DNA of 17,783 nt from JANOYC01 sp031428675 (GTDB lineage Bacteria > Actinomycetota > Actinomycetes > Actinomycetales > Microbacteriaceae), in assembly GCA_031428675.1 (NCBI GenBank), contig JANOYC010000017.1, positions 1 to 17,783 of the forward strand, read 5' to 3'. Numbering within the stretch: position 1 is the first letter of the stretch; each line of letters starts with the position of its first letter. This document shows positions 1-7,650 of this stretch, one piece after another. Both the position numbers and the translations under genes were made by a program. The notes under the pieces are model-generated. The model did not search any database. It had not been told where the DNA came from and saw only the letters and a list, made by a program, of their open reading frames with translations.

Positions 1-90
<90 letters not shown>

Positions 91-144
91 GGAGGGTGAC
101 GGGGCGCGTAGGATGGCGGCTCCGCGCGCGATGGGGAGGACGAG

Positions 145-1626
145 ATGGCCAGCATCGACGACGAAGCAGTGACCGACGACGCAGCAGCCGCGACCTCGTC
201 CCGGAGCACACCCGCGCTTTCGTCGCAGACCACACCCCCGCCCACCCCGCAACTCACACCCCCGCCCACGGGAGCACGCACCTTCGCTCAAGTTCTCGTG
301 AACACGGCGGTCGCCAACGTCACGACGAGTTTCCTCTGGTTCGCCCTGACGTTCTGGGTTTACCTGGAGACGCGCTCGGTGCTTGCCACCGGCATCATCG
401 GCGGCGCATACATGCTGCTCGTCGCCGTTTTCTCGATGGCGTTCGGCACCGTCGTCGACCGGCATCGCAAGCACGCGGTGATGGTGTTCGCCGGCTCGGT
501 CACCCTGGTCGCGTTCGGCATCAGCGCCACGCTGTATTTCGTGTTTCCCGAGTCCACGCTGCTCAACATGGCTGGGCCGATGTTCTGGTTGTTCAGCGGA
601 ATCATCCTGTTCGGCGCGGTTATCGAGAACATGCGCAACATCGCCTTATCCACGGTCGTCACGCTGCTCATTCCCGCCGAACGGCACGCAAACGCCAACG
701 GGCTCGTCGGCACGGTGCAGGGTCTCGCATTTATGGTGACGAGTGTCTTCAGCGGGCTCGCGATCGGGCTGCTGGGCATGGGGTGGACGCTCATCATCGC
801 AATCGCCCTGTCGGCGGCGGCGCTCTTGCACCTGCTGTTTCTCCGGATCCCCGAGGAACAGCCAATTCCGGATGGCGGACGACGCCCGTTGATCGATCTC
901 CGCGGCAGCGTCACGGCGGTACGCGCAGCGACCGGGCTCTTCGCGCTGATAATCTTCTCGACTTTCAACAACTTCATCGGCGGCGTCTACATGGCGCTCA
1001 TGGATCCGTATGGGCTTGAGCTCTTTCCCGTCGAAGCGTGGGGAATCGTGCTCGGCGTCTCCTCCACCGGGTTCATCATCGGCGGCCTGCTGATCGCACG
1101 GTTCGGCCTCGGGAAAAATCCGATCCGCACCATGCTCGCGCTGGTCATCCTGATGGGAATTCTCGGAGCCCTGTTCACGATCCGTGAATGGTGGTGGCTC
1201 TACGCAGCCGGCATCTGGGTCTACATGACCCTCATCCCTGCGGTCGAGGCGGCCGAGCAAACCGTAATTCAGAAGGTGGTGCCGTTCCGTGAGCAGGGCC
1301 GCGTGTTCGGGTTCGCCGCGGCGTTCGAGTCAGCGGCAGCCCCCATCACCGCATTCCTCATCGCGCCGATCGCCGAGTTCTTCATCATCCCGTTCATGTC
1401 TTCGGATGCCGGCCGCTCCAGTCTCGGCTGGCTATTAGGAGACGGCGTCGCGCGGGGCATCGCGCTCGTGTTCCTCGTCGCGGGTGTCGTGATGACGCTC
1501 GCCGCCGTCGGCGCGTTCTTTACGGCGTCGTACCGCCGCATCTCTGAGCAGTACCTCAACCAGCTCGAATCCGTTCCGGCGGAAGACACGGGCGACTCAA
1601 CGACCAAGGCGCAGCTGCGGCGCTGA
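145..1626 (+). CDS. MFS transporter, probable drug/solute exporter
   Basis: A 493-aa inner-membrane protein of the major facilitator superfamily. After a Ser/Thr/Pro-rich hydrophilic N-terminus of about 45 residues come regular hydrophobic segments consistent with twelve helices. The loop after the second helix contains GTVVDRHRK (about residues 93-101), the MFS motif A (G-x-x-x-D-R-x-x-K/R). The overall look is that of the macrolide/tetracycline-efflux-like MFS group, which uses the proton gradient. The start is supported by GGAGG six bases before the ATG. A tail of about 30 polar residues follows the last helix. The next gene is convergent and begins two bases beyond the stop. No substrate can be read from the sequence, and it appears unrelated to the sugar island to its right. 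Confidence 0.85.
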   Translation: MASIDDEAVTDDAAAATSSRSTPALSSQTTPPPTPQLTPPPTGARTFAQVLVNTAVANVTTSFLWFALTFWVYLETRSVLATGIIGGAYMLLVAVFSMAFGTVVDRHRKHAVMVFAGSVTLVAFGISATLYFVFPESTLLNMAGPMFWLFSGIILFGAVIENMRNIALSTVVTLLIPAERHANANGLVGTVQGLAFMVTSVFSGLAIGLLGMGWTLIIAIALSAAALLHLLFLRIPEEQPIPDGGRRPLIDLRGSVTAVRAATGLFALIIFSTFNNFIGGVYMALMDPYGLELFPVEAWGIVLGVSSTGFIIGGLLIARFGLGKNPIRTMLALVILMGILGALFTIREWWWLYAAGIWVYMTLIPAVEAAEQTVIQKVVPFREQGRVFGFAAAFESAAAPITAFLIAPIAEFFIIPFMSSDAGRSSLGWLLGDGVARGIALVFLVAGVVMTLAAVGAFFTASYRRISEQYLNQLESVPAEDTGDSTTKAQLRR

Positions 1627-1628
1627 CT

Positions 1629-1799
1629 CTATTCCGGATGCTGGCTGTGGTCTTCGACGTCGGGCTCTGCCCGCACCACGTCAGCGATTTCTTCCTCCGG
1701 ACGCGGGGCGACGGTCTGGTCGTCCTCGAGCTCGGGCACCGACGACTCATCCGGGCCGGGAATGTGGTGCGGGTGTGAATTCTCGGACGGGACAGTCAC
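1629..1799 (-). CDS. Small acidic protein, 56 aa, unknown function
   Basis: A 56-residue product if translation begins at the GTG at 1797-1799, which has AAAGGA six bases upstream. The reading frame stays open further upstream, but that part crosses the palindromic repeats and has no ribosome site, so the GTG is preferred. The protein is rich in Asp, Glu and Pro with several His, contains HHIPGPDESSVPEL and APRPEEEIADVV, and ends in HSQHPE. It has no membrane segment or signal peptide and is probably disordered. I recall similar short acidic proteins in Microbacteriaceae, sometimes mislabelled as multidrug transporter; that is memory, not a search. It converges on the MFS gene with a two-base gap. 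Confidence 0.6.
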   Translation of the reverse strand: MTVPSENSHPHHIPGPDESSVPELEDDQTVAPRPEEEIADVVRAEPDVEDHSQHPE

Positions 1800-1876
1800 T
1801 GCTAATCCTTTGATCGATGACAGTCTCAGCGTAGGCGTGCTGCGACTGCGCGGCCACAATTCGCACATGTACACCC

Positions 1877-1934
1877 CGACTTGCCCAGTTTCGTCGCGAA
1901 ATCCCCGTCGCGCGCGACCGAAGTGGGCAAGTGG
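1877..1934. repeat. REP-like palindromic element, copy 1
   Basis: An imperfect inverted repeat. ACTTGCCCA at 1879-1887 pairs with TGGGCAAGT at 1924-1932, and the inner flanks GTCGCG and CGCGAC also pair. The sequence closely resembles the element at 1960-2035. It lies between the acidic-protein gene and the 3' end of the rpiB-like gene. It looks like a dispersed intergenic palindrome of the REP type. No transposase is nearby. Confidence 0.65.
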
Positions 1935-1959
1935 GGGAATCGGCCTCGCCAACGGCTCC

Positions 1960-2035
1960 CCCCTTCCTCGACTTGCCCACTTTGGTCGCGAAATCACGGT
2001 TCCACGCGACCATTGTGGGCAAGTCGAGGAAGGGG
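1960..2035. repeat. REP-like palindromic element, copy 2 (long perfect hairpin)
   Basis: A perfect 21-bp inverted repeat: 1960-1980 is the reverse complement of 2015-2035. Pairing continues inward through GGTCGCG/CGCGACC with two mismatches, leaving a loop of about 14 nt (1991-2004). The potential stem is about 31 bp. It sits 16 bases past the stop of the rpiB-like gene (minus strand), so the folded RNA could protect or end that transcript. No T-run follows, so it is not a classical intrinsic terminator. It shares the core ACTTGCCCA...TGGGCAAGT with copy 1. Confidence 0.75.
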
Positions 2036-2051
2036 TGGCCGGGATCGCGGT

Positions 2052-2522
2052 TTAGCGACCCTCGTACTCCGCCAACACCTCGAGTTTGGCGGCAGAGGCC
2101 GAAGTCGAGTCGAATTCGTAGCCGATCCACTCCCGCGCGAGACGGCGAGCGAGTTCCAGACCGAGGACGCGCTGGCCCATCGTGAGTATCTGGCAGTCGT
2201 TCGATAAGATCGAGCGCTCAACCGAGAACGAATCGTGCGCCGGGGTTGCACGAATGCCATCCACCTTGTTCGCCGCGACGGCGACGCCGATTCCGGTGCC
2301 GCAAAACAGGATCGCCCGATCTGCTTTGCCCTCCATGATGAGTTCACCGGCCGCGATCCCGACAAACGGATACGGCTTATGGAACGCCTGCGGGTCGTCT
2401 GTGCGATTTACTCCGATGTCGAGAACTTCGCTCACACGGGGATCTGCCTCGAGGTCGGCGAGGATCTGATTTTTGTAGTCGACACCAGCTTCGTCGGAGC
2501 CAACGATAATTCGGAGATTCAT
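2052..2522 (-). CDS. RpiB/LacAB-family isomerase, probable D-erythrulose-4-phosphate isomerase
   Basis: A 156-aa cytoplasmic aldose-ketose isomerase of the RpiB family. It opens with IIVGSDEAG (residues 5-13), where the family usually has GSDHAG. It carries the active-site loop FCGTGIGVAVAANK (73-86) with Cys74 and the ligand-binding AHDSFS (95-100), followed by NDCQILTMG. Full length for the family. RpiB-type enzymes act on ribose 5-phosphate. Relatives named EryI or DerI convert D-erythrulose 4-phosphate to D-erythrose 4-phosphate in erythritol/threitol catabolism. The kinase next door makes that role the better guess. Its ATG overlaps the kinase stop as ATGA (2519-2522), so translation is coupled. 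It is the last gene of the operon. The exact substrate is inferred. Confidence 0.85.
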   Translation of the reverse strand: MNLRIIVGSDEAGVDYKNQILADLEADPRVSEVLDIGVNRTDDPQAFHKPYPFVGIAAGELIMEGKADRAILFCGTGIGVAVAANKVDGIRATPAHDSFSVERSILSNDCQILTMGQRVLGLELARRLAREWIGYEFDSTSASAAKLEVLAEYEGR

Positions 2523-4255
2523 GAGTGTTCTTCCTGAGTAGAGGAGTGGATGAGGTGGTGCCCAATGGCGGTCACTATGAGTCCCATAGAGGTGGCGCCG
2601 GGGTCGGGAGTGCCGAGGCTCTTATCGGCCAAGGGCCGTGCGCGACCCTTCTTCGGCACCAGAGACGCGGTGTCTTTCGCAGCCTGCGTCGCAACGGCGG
2701 CCGCTGCAATCCAGGCATCGGTGAGCGAATCACCGTCGTGGATGCGTTCATTGAGGGTCGTCGCGAACGGCACAATGGCGTCCATCATCGTCTTATCGCC
2801 CGGTTCCGCTTTTCCGAGCTCGATGAGGCGCGCCGAAAAGGCGTTGACGCCGACCCCGATCTGCGCTGCGGACGCCCGCTCGGCGTTCCCGAACGTCTCC
2901 CCGAGTGCCCGCAATCCCGCTCCCCACAACACGCCGGACGTTCCCCCGGCACGATCTCCCCAAGCGTCTCCGGCGGCGGCCAAAGTGGATTCGGCACCAG
3001 CGCCGTGTTGCACCGCGTCTGCTGCGGCGGCATAGGCTGCATCGATCCCGCGCACCATACCTCTGCCGTGATCGCCGTCGCCCGCGATGGCGTCGAGGTC
3101 GCCGAGCATGGACTCGGCGTCATGGAGCGTTGCACGAACAACACCAAGCGCTGCGAGGCAATTCTCGGCGAAGTCGCGTGATTCCTGGGTGGATGCAGCC
3201 AGCGCTACGACAGCGGCAATGGTTTCACTCTCCGCTGCTGCGGGACCGGTTGTCGACGCGATGGATCCCCGCCGGAATGCTGGCGTCTCCGCGGGAGCGA
3301 GCCACATCCTCTCGAGTTCGTCGTCAAGCCACGTCACGGTCAGCGAGACGCCAGCCATGTCGAGGCTGGTGACCAGTTCCCCCACCTCGGGAGCGACGAG
3401 CGTGTAGCCGACCTCGCGCAGTAGCGCGGCGACCGTGCGCCAGAGAACGAAAAGCTCTTCGAGCTTGCTCGATCCCAACCCGTTGAGGAGCACGGCGATC
3501 CGGGTGCTTGCGCCTTCGGGCGTTTCGGCGAGGACACGCTGAACTAGTTCGGTGCCCAGCTCCGCCGCGGTGGGCATAGCCGTGTCGTGGAGTCCAGGTT
3601 CCCCGTGGATGCCGAGACCAAGCGCCATCGAACCCTTCTCAAGGGAGAACAGACGGTCGTCGGCGCCCGGGAACGTGCAACCTTGGAACGCTGTGCCGAT
3701 AGTGCGCGTGTTGGCGTTCGCCTTGCGTCCGAGTCGAACGACCTCGGCAAGGCTCTCGCCTGCCTCAGCCGCGGCTCCCATCACCTTGAAAACGGTGAAA
3801 TCACCGGCGATTCCCCGTCGTTTCTCGATCTCGTCGACGGAGGCGCTTGCAATGTCATCCGTCACGATCACGTTCTCGACGCTGATTCCTTCGGCGGCCA
3901 GTCGCTCGGATGCCATGCCGAAATTCATGACATCGCCGGCGTAATTGCCATAGGTGAAAACCACTCCCGCACCCGCGTCAGCCGCCTTCGCTACCGAGTA
4001 CGCCTGTTGCGCCGACGGCGACGTGAAGATGTTCCCTACCACGGCTCCGGTGGCGAAGCCGGCGCCGACAATGCCGGCGAAGGCCGGGTAGTGCCCCGAA
4101 CCGCCGCCAGCAAGCACCGCCACTCTTGGTGAGGCGGAACGCGTTCGGCGCACTACGCCACCGGAAACCTGCCGAACGAGAGCCGAATGGGCGTCGCAGA
4201 AACCGGCAAGCGCTTCGTCGGCGAAATCTGCCGGGTCGTTGAAGAGTCGAGTCAT
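2519..4255 (-). CDS. Fused DhaK-DhaL kinase, probable erythrulose (tetrulose) kinase
   Basis: A 578-aa ATP-dependent kinase with DhaK (about 1-330) and DhaL (about 360-575) in one chain. DhaK has GGGSGHYPAF at 50-59 with His55, YAGDVMNF with Asp108, and GIHGEPG with His217. These match E. coli DhaK His56, Asp109 and the His218 that binds the substrate carbonyl covalently. DhaL carries the Mg-ATP motifs GDGDHG (391-396), GGTSG (436-440), GDKTMMDAI and DPGATSMG. The substrate loop reads GHYPAF where dihydroxyacetone kinases have GHEPAH, a change I associate with the D- and L-erythrulose kinases DerK/LerK. Neighbouring RpiB- and TIM-barrel-type isomerases agree. It would phosphorylate a tetrulose. 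The ATG at 4255 has only a weak ribosome site. Confidence 0.88.
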   Translation of the reverse strand: MTRLFNDPADFADEALAGFCDAHSALVRQVSGGVVRRTRSASPRVAVLAGGGSGHYPAFAGIVGAGFATGAVVGNIFTSPSAQQAYSVAKAADAGAGVVFTYGNYAGDVMNFGMASERLAAEGISVENVIVTDDIASASVDEIEKRRGIAGDFTVFKVMGAAAEAGESLAEVVRLGRKANANTRTIGTAFQGCTFPGADDRLFSLEKGSMALGLGIHGEPGLHDTAMPTAAELGTELVQRVLAETPEGASTRIAVLLNGLGSSKLEELFVLWRTVAALLREVGYTLVAPEVGELVTSLDMAGVSLTVTWLDDELERMWLAPAETPAFRRGSIASTTGPAAAESETIAAVVALAASTQESRDFAENCLAALGVVRATLHDAESMLGDLDAIAGDGDHGRGMVRGIDAAYAAAADAVQHGAGAESTLAAAGDAWGDRAGGTSGVLWGAGLRALGETFGNAERASAAQIGVGVNAFSARLIELGKAEPGDKTMMDAIVPFATTLNERIHDGDSLTDAWIAAAAVATQAAKDTASLVPKKGRARPLADKSLGTPDPGATSMGLIVTAIGHHLIHSSTQEEHS

Positions 4256-4259
4256 GGTG

Positions 4260-4291
4260 CTCAGCTTTCTGGCTGAGGGCGCGAAGCCCTC
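4260..4291 (-). other. Two small intercistronic hairpins between SDR and kinase genes
   Basis: CTCAGC (4260-4265) pairs with GCTGAG (4272-4277), and GAGGGC (4275-4280) pairs with GCCCTC (4286-4291). The two stems share bases 4275-4277, so they compete. Together they fill the 41-base gap between the SDR stop and the kinase ATG. They may tune kinase translation or transcript stability; no function is shown. Confidence 0.35.
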
Positions 4292-4296
4292 GAGGC

Positions 4297-5073
4297 TTAG
4301 TGGATGTGGCTTCCGCCGTTGATGTCGACGGTGGTGCCGGTCAAGTAGCTGGCATCCTCGCTCGCCAAAAACGTGATCACGGCGGCAACTTCTTCGGCAG
4401 AGGCCGTGCGCCCAACAGGAATGTCAGCGGCAATGGCGGCTTCGATCTGGGGAGTGGACCCCACTCGGATGTCGGTGTCGACGGCGCCGGGAGTGACTGC
4501 GTTCACGGTCACCCCGCTGCTGCCAAGCTCACGGGCAAGTGCTTTCGTGAATCCCAGAATCGCCGCCTTAGCCGCCGAATATGGCACCTTTCCGAACACG
4601 CCACCACCGCGTTGCGCCGACACCGACGACATGTTCACTATGCGACCCCACTGGTTCTCGATCATGTCGGGCAGGAATGCGCGACTCACCAAGTAGGTGC
4701 CCGTGGCATTGACCGCCATGATTTTGTTCCACAAATCCAGACTCGTCTCGAGGAACGGCACCGGCGACGTGATGCCCGCGATGTTCGCGAGTGCCCCGAC
4801 AACCGGGAGTCGCCCGGCCGACACTTCGGCGGCTACCGCCGAGTGGGCCGCGAGAACCGATCCCTCGTCGGAGACGTCTACCCGATGACCGAATGCGGGT
4901 ACACCGAATTCATTGGCGATGTTGGCTGCGACCGCCGCGGATTGTGCGCCGTCGAGGTCGAGGATGACTATGGCCCATCCCTCGCGGGCGAACCGACGCG
5001 CGGTCGTGATGCCGATGCCCCGTTCTGAGGTCGCGCCGGTAAGGACGGCGGTGCGCTGGATCGTACTGGTCAT
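4297..5073 (-). CDS. SDR-family NAD(P)-dependent dehydrogenase/reductase
   Basis: A 258-aa classical short-chain dehydrogenase. It has the cofactor loop TGATSERGIG (12-21), NIAG (97-100), and catalytic Ser150, Tyr165 and Lys169 in YSAAKA. The C-terminal YLTGTTVDINGG is typical of classical SDRs. Asp39 at the end of the second strand (ILDLDG) suggests NAD(H) over NADP(H). In this operon it would interconvert a polyol and a ketose, for example a tetritol and erythrulose, giving the kinase its substrate. A FabG-like housekeeping role is less likely given the context. The start ATG overlaps the previous stop as ATGA (5070-5073), and GGAGAATC just upstream serves as ribosome site. The substrate is not shown by sequence. 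Confidence 0.85.
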   Translation of the reverse strand: MTSTIQRTAVLTGATSERGIGITTARRFAREGWAIVILDLDGAQSAAVAANIANEFGVPAFGHRVDVSDEGSVLAAHSAVAAEVSAGRLPVVGALANIAGITSPVPFLETSLDLWNKIMAVNATGTYLVSRAFLPDMIENQWGRIVNMSSVSAQRGGGVFGKVPYSAAKAAILGFTKALARELGSSGVTVNAVTPGAVDTDIRVGSTPQIEAAIAADIPVGRTASAEEVAAVITFLASEDASYLTGTTVDINGGSHIH

Positions 5074-5954
5074 GATTCTCCTGACAGGATTGTTGTGCGT
5101 AAAAGGGCGATTGCTGACGACACTCCGATGAGAGCGGAGATGAGGGATGCGGCGCGCGCCGCCGCCGATGGACGTTCAGGATTTTCGATGTCGCGAGTTT
5201 CGAGTTCGAGCGAAAAGTGACCCGTGTAGTTGGAAGCAGCTAGTGCTCGGAGGCCACCGGCGAAGTCGGCCGACCCGTTCCCGATGCTGAGGTGGATGTT
5301 GCCGGGAACTGCATCACGGAGGTGAACGTGGGCGATCTTGCCCGCGAAACGATCCACGTAATCGGCGGGGTCACCTCCGGACGCCGTGATGTGGCTGAAG
5401 TCCATGACGAGCCGGACTCCCGAACCCTCGAGCCGAGCGGTGAGTTGCTCCGCTCTTTCGGTGTTCCAACACAGCCGGAAGAAGTGGAGGGATTCTGTCC
5501 AGATCTCGACGCCGAACGCAGCCGCCGATTTTGCAGCAGTCACTAACTCCGATGCGACCGTGTCGAGATCCTCGTCGAGGCTTCTGATCGGCTTGTGATC
5601 AATCGCCCCGCAGGGAAGGACGAGCGCTTCGGCTTCCACCGCGGCCGTAAGACTCAGCAACATATCGAGGTGCGCAGCCCTCGATGCCCGCTCCTCTTCC
5701 GTGAGGACGCGATTGAGGTCCCCGATGTCGCCGTTCACTGAGCGCACACGTAGGCCAGATTTCTTCACCGTCGCTGCAACTTTGTCGACCGCCGTGGCGT
5801 CGAGCACGAACGGGACGTGGTCGCATACTCCGGGAAGGGCGCCGAGATCGATCTCCGTGAATCCCGTGTCGCGAATCGTCTGTAACGCCGTAGCGAGATC
5901 TTGGTGCCGAAAGCTGATAGACGAGCAGCCCAAGCGAGAGTGAAACATCGTCAT
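5070..5954 (-). CDS. TIM-barrel sugar phosphate isomerase/epimerase (AP endonuclease 2 family)
   Basis: A 294-aa xylose-isomerase-like TIM barrel. Likely metal ligands lie at strand ends: Glu in EIWTESLH, Asp/His in VMDFSHI, His in AHVHLRD and Glu in SLELETRD. The fold matches hydroxypyruvate isomerases, tagatose epimerases and L-erythrulose-phosphate-type isomerases. It could interconvert L- and D-tetrulose forms before the RpiB step. I chose the ATG at 5952-5954 because GGAGG lies four bases before it. An in-frame ATG at 5970-5972 has no ribosome site, and the ATG at 5946-5948 is a close alternative. First gene of the four-gene minus-strand operon, with a good promoter at 5999-6027 that overlaps GntR-type sites. 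The specific reaction is uncertain. Confidence 0.82.
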   Translation of the reverse strand: MTMFHSRLGCSSISFRHQDLATALQTIRDTGFTEIDLGALPGVCDHVPFVLDATAVDKVAATVKKSGLRVRSVNGDIGDLNRVLTEEERASRAAHLDMLLSLTAAVEAEALVLPCGAIDHKPIRSLDEDLDTVASELVTAAKSAAAFGVEIWTESLHFFRLCWNTERAEQLTARLEGSGVRLVMDFSHITASGGDPADYVDRFAGKIAHVHLRDAVPGNIHLSIGNGSADFAGGLRALAASNYTGHFSLELETRDIENPERPSAAARAASLISALIGVSSAIALLRTTILSGES

Positions 5955-5998
5955 TGATCCTCCGAAAGTCATCGACCCGGTGTAGGCGTCGTAAACAC

Positions 5999-6027
5999 AG
6001 GATACGAATTTCTTTGTCGACAGTCAA
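5999..6027 (-). promoter_or_regulatory. Sigma-70-type promoter of the tetrulose operon
   Basis: On the minus strand TTGACT (6022-6027) and TATCCT (5999-6004) are separated by exactly 17 bases, about 45 bases upstream of the first start codon. The spacer and -35 contain the GntR-type palindrome at 6014-6023, as expected for repression. Confidence 0.7.
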
Positions 6028-6050
6028 CATTGATTTGTCGCCAGTTGACA
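6014..6050. promoter_or_regulatory. Candidate GntR operator cluster at the tetrulose promoter
   Basis: TTGTCGACAG (6014-6023) is a near-perfect palindrome. It is followed by GTCAACATTGA (6023-6033) and AGTTGACA (6043-6050). These share the core TGTYRAC, compatible with the TTGTNNACAA-type sites of FCD-GntR proteins. The 11-mer at 6023-6033 recurs as its exact reverse complement at 6160-6170, before the gntR gene. Confidence 0.6.
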
Positions 6051-6149
6051 CGCGTCGCCTCGAAGGCGAGGATTTGAGGGCGGCACAACCATCGTTGGCC
6101 GCCCGCGCGCCTGCTCGCTGGCGCTAGTTGCCGTCCCGATAGGATCGAC

Positions 6150-6170
6150 CGTTGACAGCTCAATGTTGAC
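6150..6170. promoter_or_regulatory. Candidate GntR operator before gntR (autoregulation)
   Basis: CGTTGACAG (6150-6158) and TGTTGAC (6164-6170) repeat the TGTYRAC core. TCAATGTTGAC (6160-6170) is the exact reverse complement of 6023-6033 at the divergent promoter. The gntR promoter itself is unclear: TTGACA at 6152-6157 could be a -35, or TAGGAT near 6140 a -10 that would place the operator at the start site. The rest of 5973-6197 shows no gene. Confidence 0.55.
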
Positions 6171-6197
6171 GACTGGTGTAATTCGAAGGAGTTATTC

Positions 6198-6854
6198 ATG
6201 AGCGCACCGGCATCTCTCCTCCGGCTTGAGCGCACGAGCTTGCGCCAGCAAGCGCTCGACGCCCTTCGCCGTGCGATTTCCGTCGGCGAACTACCGCCAG
6301 GAACTCACCTCGTGGAGACCGAACTTTCAGAAATGCTGAAGATAAGCAGAGGCACGCTGCGGGAAGCACTGCGCGAACTGCAACAGGAAGGCCTCGTCTC
6401 GGCAGGATCGCGAGGGCGCCTCAGCGTGCGCAATATTGACGCCAAAGAGATTCGCGATGTCTTCGCCGTGCGCGGCGCATTGGAATCACTGGCAGCCGCC
6501 ACGCTGAGTACGACCTCCGACCAGACGGATATTGTTGCAGAGCTGCGCGCCGCCGTCGACAACATGGATCGCGCTGCACACGGGGATTTGGAGTCGCGCA
6601 TCGAGTCTGACCTCGACTTTCACCGCACGCTGTGCCGCCTAGCCGGCAACGAAACTCTCTCCCGATCGTGGCAGGCGCTCGAGGGAACCATCCGGATGTC
6701 GATCATGTTCGCTGGCGCGGAGCGCGCTATCACCAACATGGGAGTCAACCGCCATAGCGAAATCGTCGATGCAATCGCTTCGGGCGACGCCGAAAGAGCG
6801 AGCGCGACGATCGAGGCGCACATGCACGAGGCCGCGTCGAAGCTTATCTCCTAG
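6198..6854 (+). CDS. GntR-family regulator, FCD subfamily (tetrulose operon)
   Basis: A 218-aa DNA-binding regulator. The winged helix spans about residues 10-78, with ISRGTLREALRELQQEGLV carrying the recognition helix. The helical FCD ligand domain follows from about 85. The usual FCD metal/ligand residues are present: Asp138 and His142 in DLDFH, His186 in NRHSEI and His208 in EAHMHE. Such proteins bind small carboxylates or sugar acids, often through a metal. It is divergent from the tetrulose operon, and matching sites flank both promoters, so it probably represses that operon and itself. Similar sites at 10398-10425 suggest it also touches nhaA and the TRAP genes. AAGGAG precedes the ATG. 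Its stop shares CTAG with the convergent gntR gene at 6851. Confidence 0.9.
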   Translation: MSAPASLLRLERTSLRQQALDALRRAISVGELPPGTHLVETELSEMLKISRGTLREALRELQQEGLVSAGSRGRLSVRNIDAKEIRDVFAVRGALESLAAATLSTTSDQTDIVAELRAAVDNMDRAAHGDLESRIESDLDFHRTLCRLAGNETLSRSWQALEGTIRMSIMFAGAERAITNMGVNRHSEIVDAIASGDAERASATIEAHMHEAASKLIS

Positions 6855-7585
6855 AAAGTTCGCCCCACCTCGCCTAGGTCGTAGAAGTCCGTGATGTGCC
6901 TCTGCATCAACTGCGCCGCGACCTCCGGGTCCCGCTGCCGAATAGCCGCCAGCAGGTCCCGGTGTTCCTGACGCACTGTCTCGGCAGTCGAACGCCAATC
7001 ATCGAGTCGCGCATAGGCTTCGACCATTTGTCGATTGATTGCTGTTCGCAGCGATTGCATGAGGTGTGCGGTGAGAGCGTTTCCGGTTGATTCGGCAATG
7101 CGCACGTGGAATGCGGAATCGAGTCGATTGAAGTCGGCGGTCGTCACTGCGGGGTCATCCATGATGTCCAAAATTTCAGCGAGGTCATCGCAATGAGCCG
7201 GTGTCGCGCGAAGCGACGCCTCTCTCGCGCTCCAGGTTTCCAGCGCGAGCCTCGTCTCGAGAACATCCGTCTGGTCGAATTGTCCAAGCGCCAACTGGAG
7301 TTTGAGAAGGTTGACGAAACCGGCACCGGGTGTGCCGACCAGAGCGGCACCCCCATCAGCTCCCCCTCCTCGGCGGATGTCGACCAGGCCGAGGGCCTCG
7401 AGAACCCGTAGCGATTCACGCAGCGACGGCCGCGAAACACCGAGTTGCACCGCGAAGTCGCGTTCGCTGGGAAGGTGGTCGCCAGCGGCCAGCCTGCCGT
7501 CGAGAATGCGTTCCTCGATCTGAGCCATGACTTGTTCATAGGTTCGGATGCGTTGGACGGGCTCCCACCCACCGGCTGTCGACAT
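6851..7585 (-). CDS. GntR-family regulator, FCD/FadR type (second regulator)
   Basis: A 244-aa FCD-type GntR regulator, clearly different from the one next to it. The winged helix is at about 14-78, with LPSERDFAVQLGVSRPSLR as the signature. A Gly-rich stretch (RRGGGADGGAAL, 71-82) stands in the wing/linker. The FCD domain has Asp156 and His160 (DSAFH), His208 (EHRDLL) and His230 (MQRH). The gene lies 65 bases behind the DRL-family gene on the same strand, so it is probably co-transcribed and controls that unit. A perfect TGGT-N3-ACCA site at 9069-9079, by the promoter upstream, is the likely target. GGAG lies eight bases before the ATG. The convergent gntR gene overlaps it by four bases. Confidence 0.9.
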   Translation of the reverse strand: MSTAGGWEPVQRIRTYEQVMAQIEERILDGRLAAGDHLPSERDFAVQLGVSRPSLRESLRVLEALGLVDIRRGGGADGGAALVGTPGAGFVNLLKLQLALGQFDQTDVLETRLALETWSAREASLRATPAHCDDLAEILDIMDDPAVTTADFNRLDSAFHVRIAESTGNALTAHLMQSLRTAINRQMVEAYARLDDWRSTAETVRQEHRDLLAAIRQRDPEVAAQLMQRHITDFYDLGEVGRTF

Positions 7586-7650
7586 GAGAGAACTCCAGGT
7601 CTCGGAAAATTCAGCGTAAGCGAGTTCCAGCGTAGGCCGAGGTCGGAAGG

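Noticed and set aside
96..1019. Plus-strand 307-codon ORF overlapping the MFS gene
   Set aside because: Arg/His-rich out-of-frame translation of a membrane protein gene; the overlapping frame has motif A and a good ribosome site.
1877..2035. Palindromes as a CRISPR array or insertion sequence ends
   Set aside because: Only two copies, internally palindromic, with no regular spacers, no cas genes and no transposase between or beside them.
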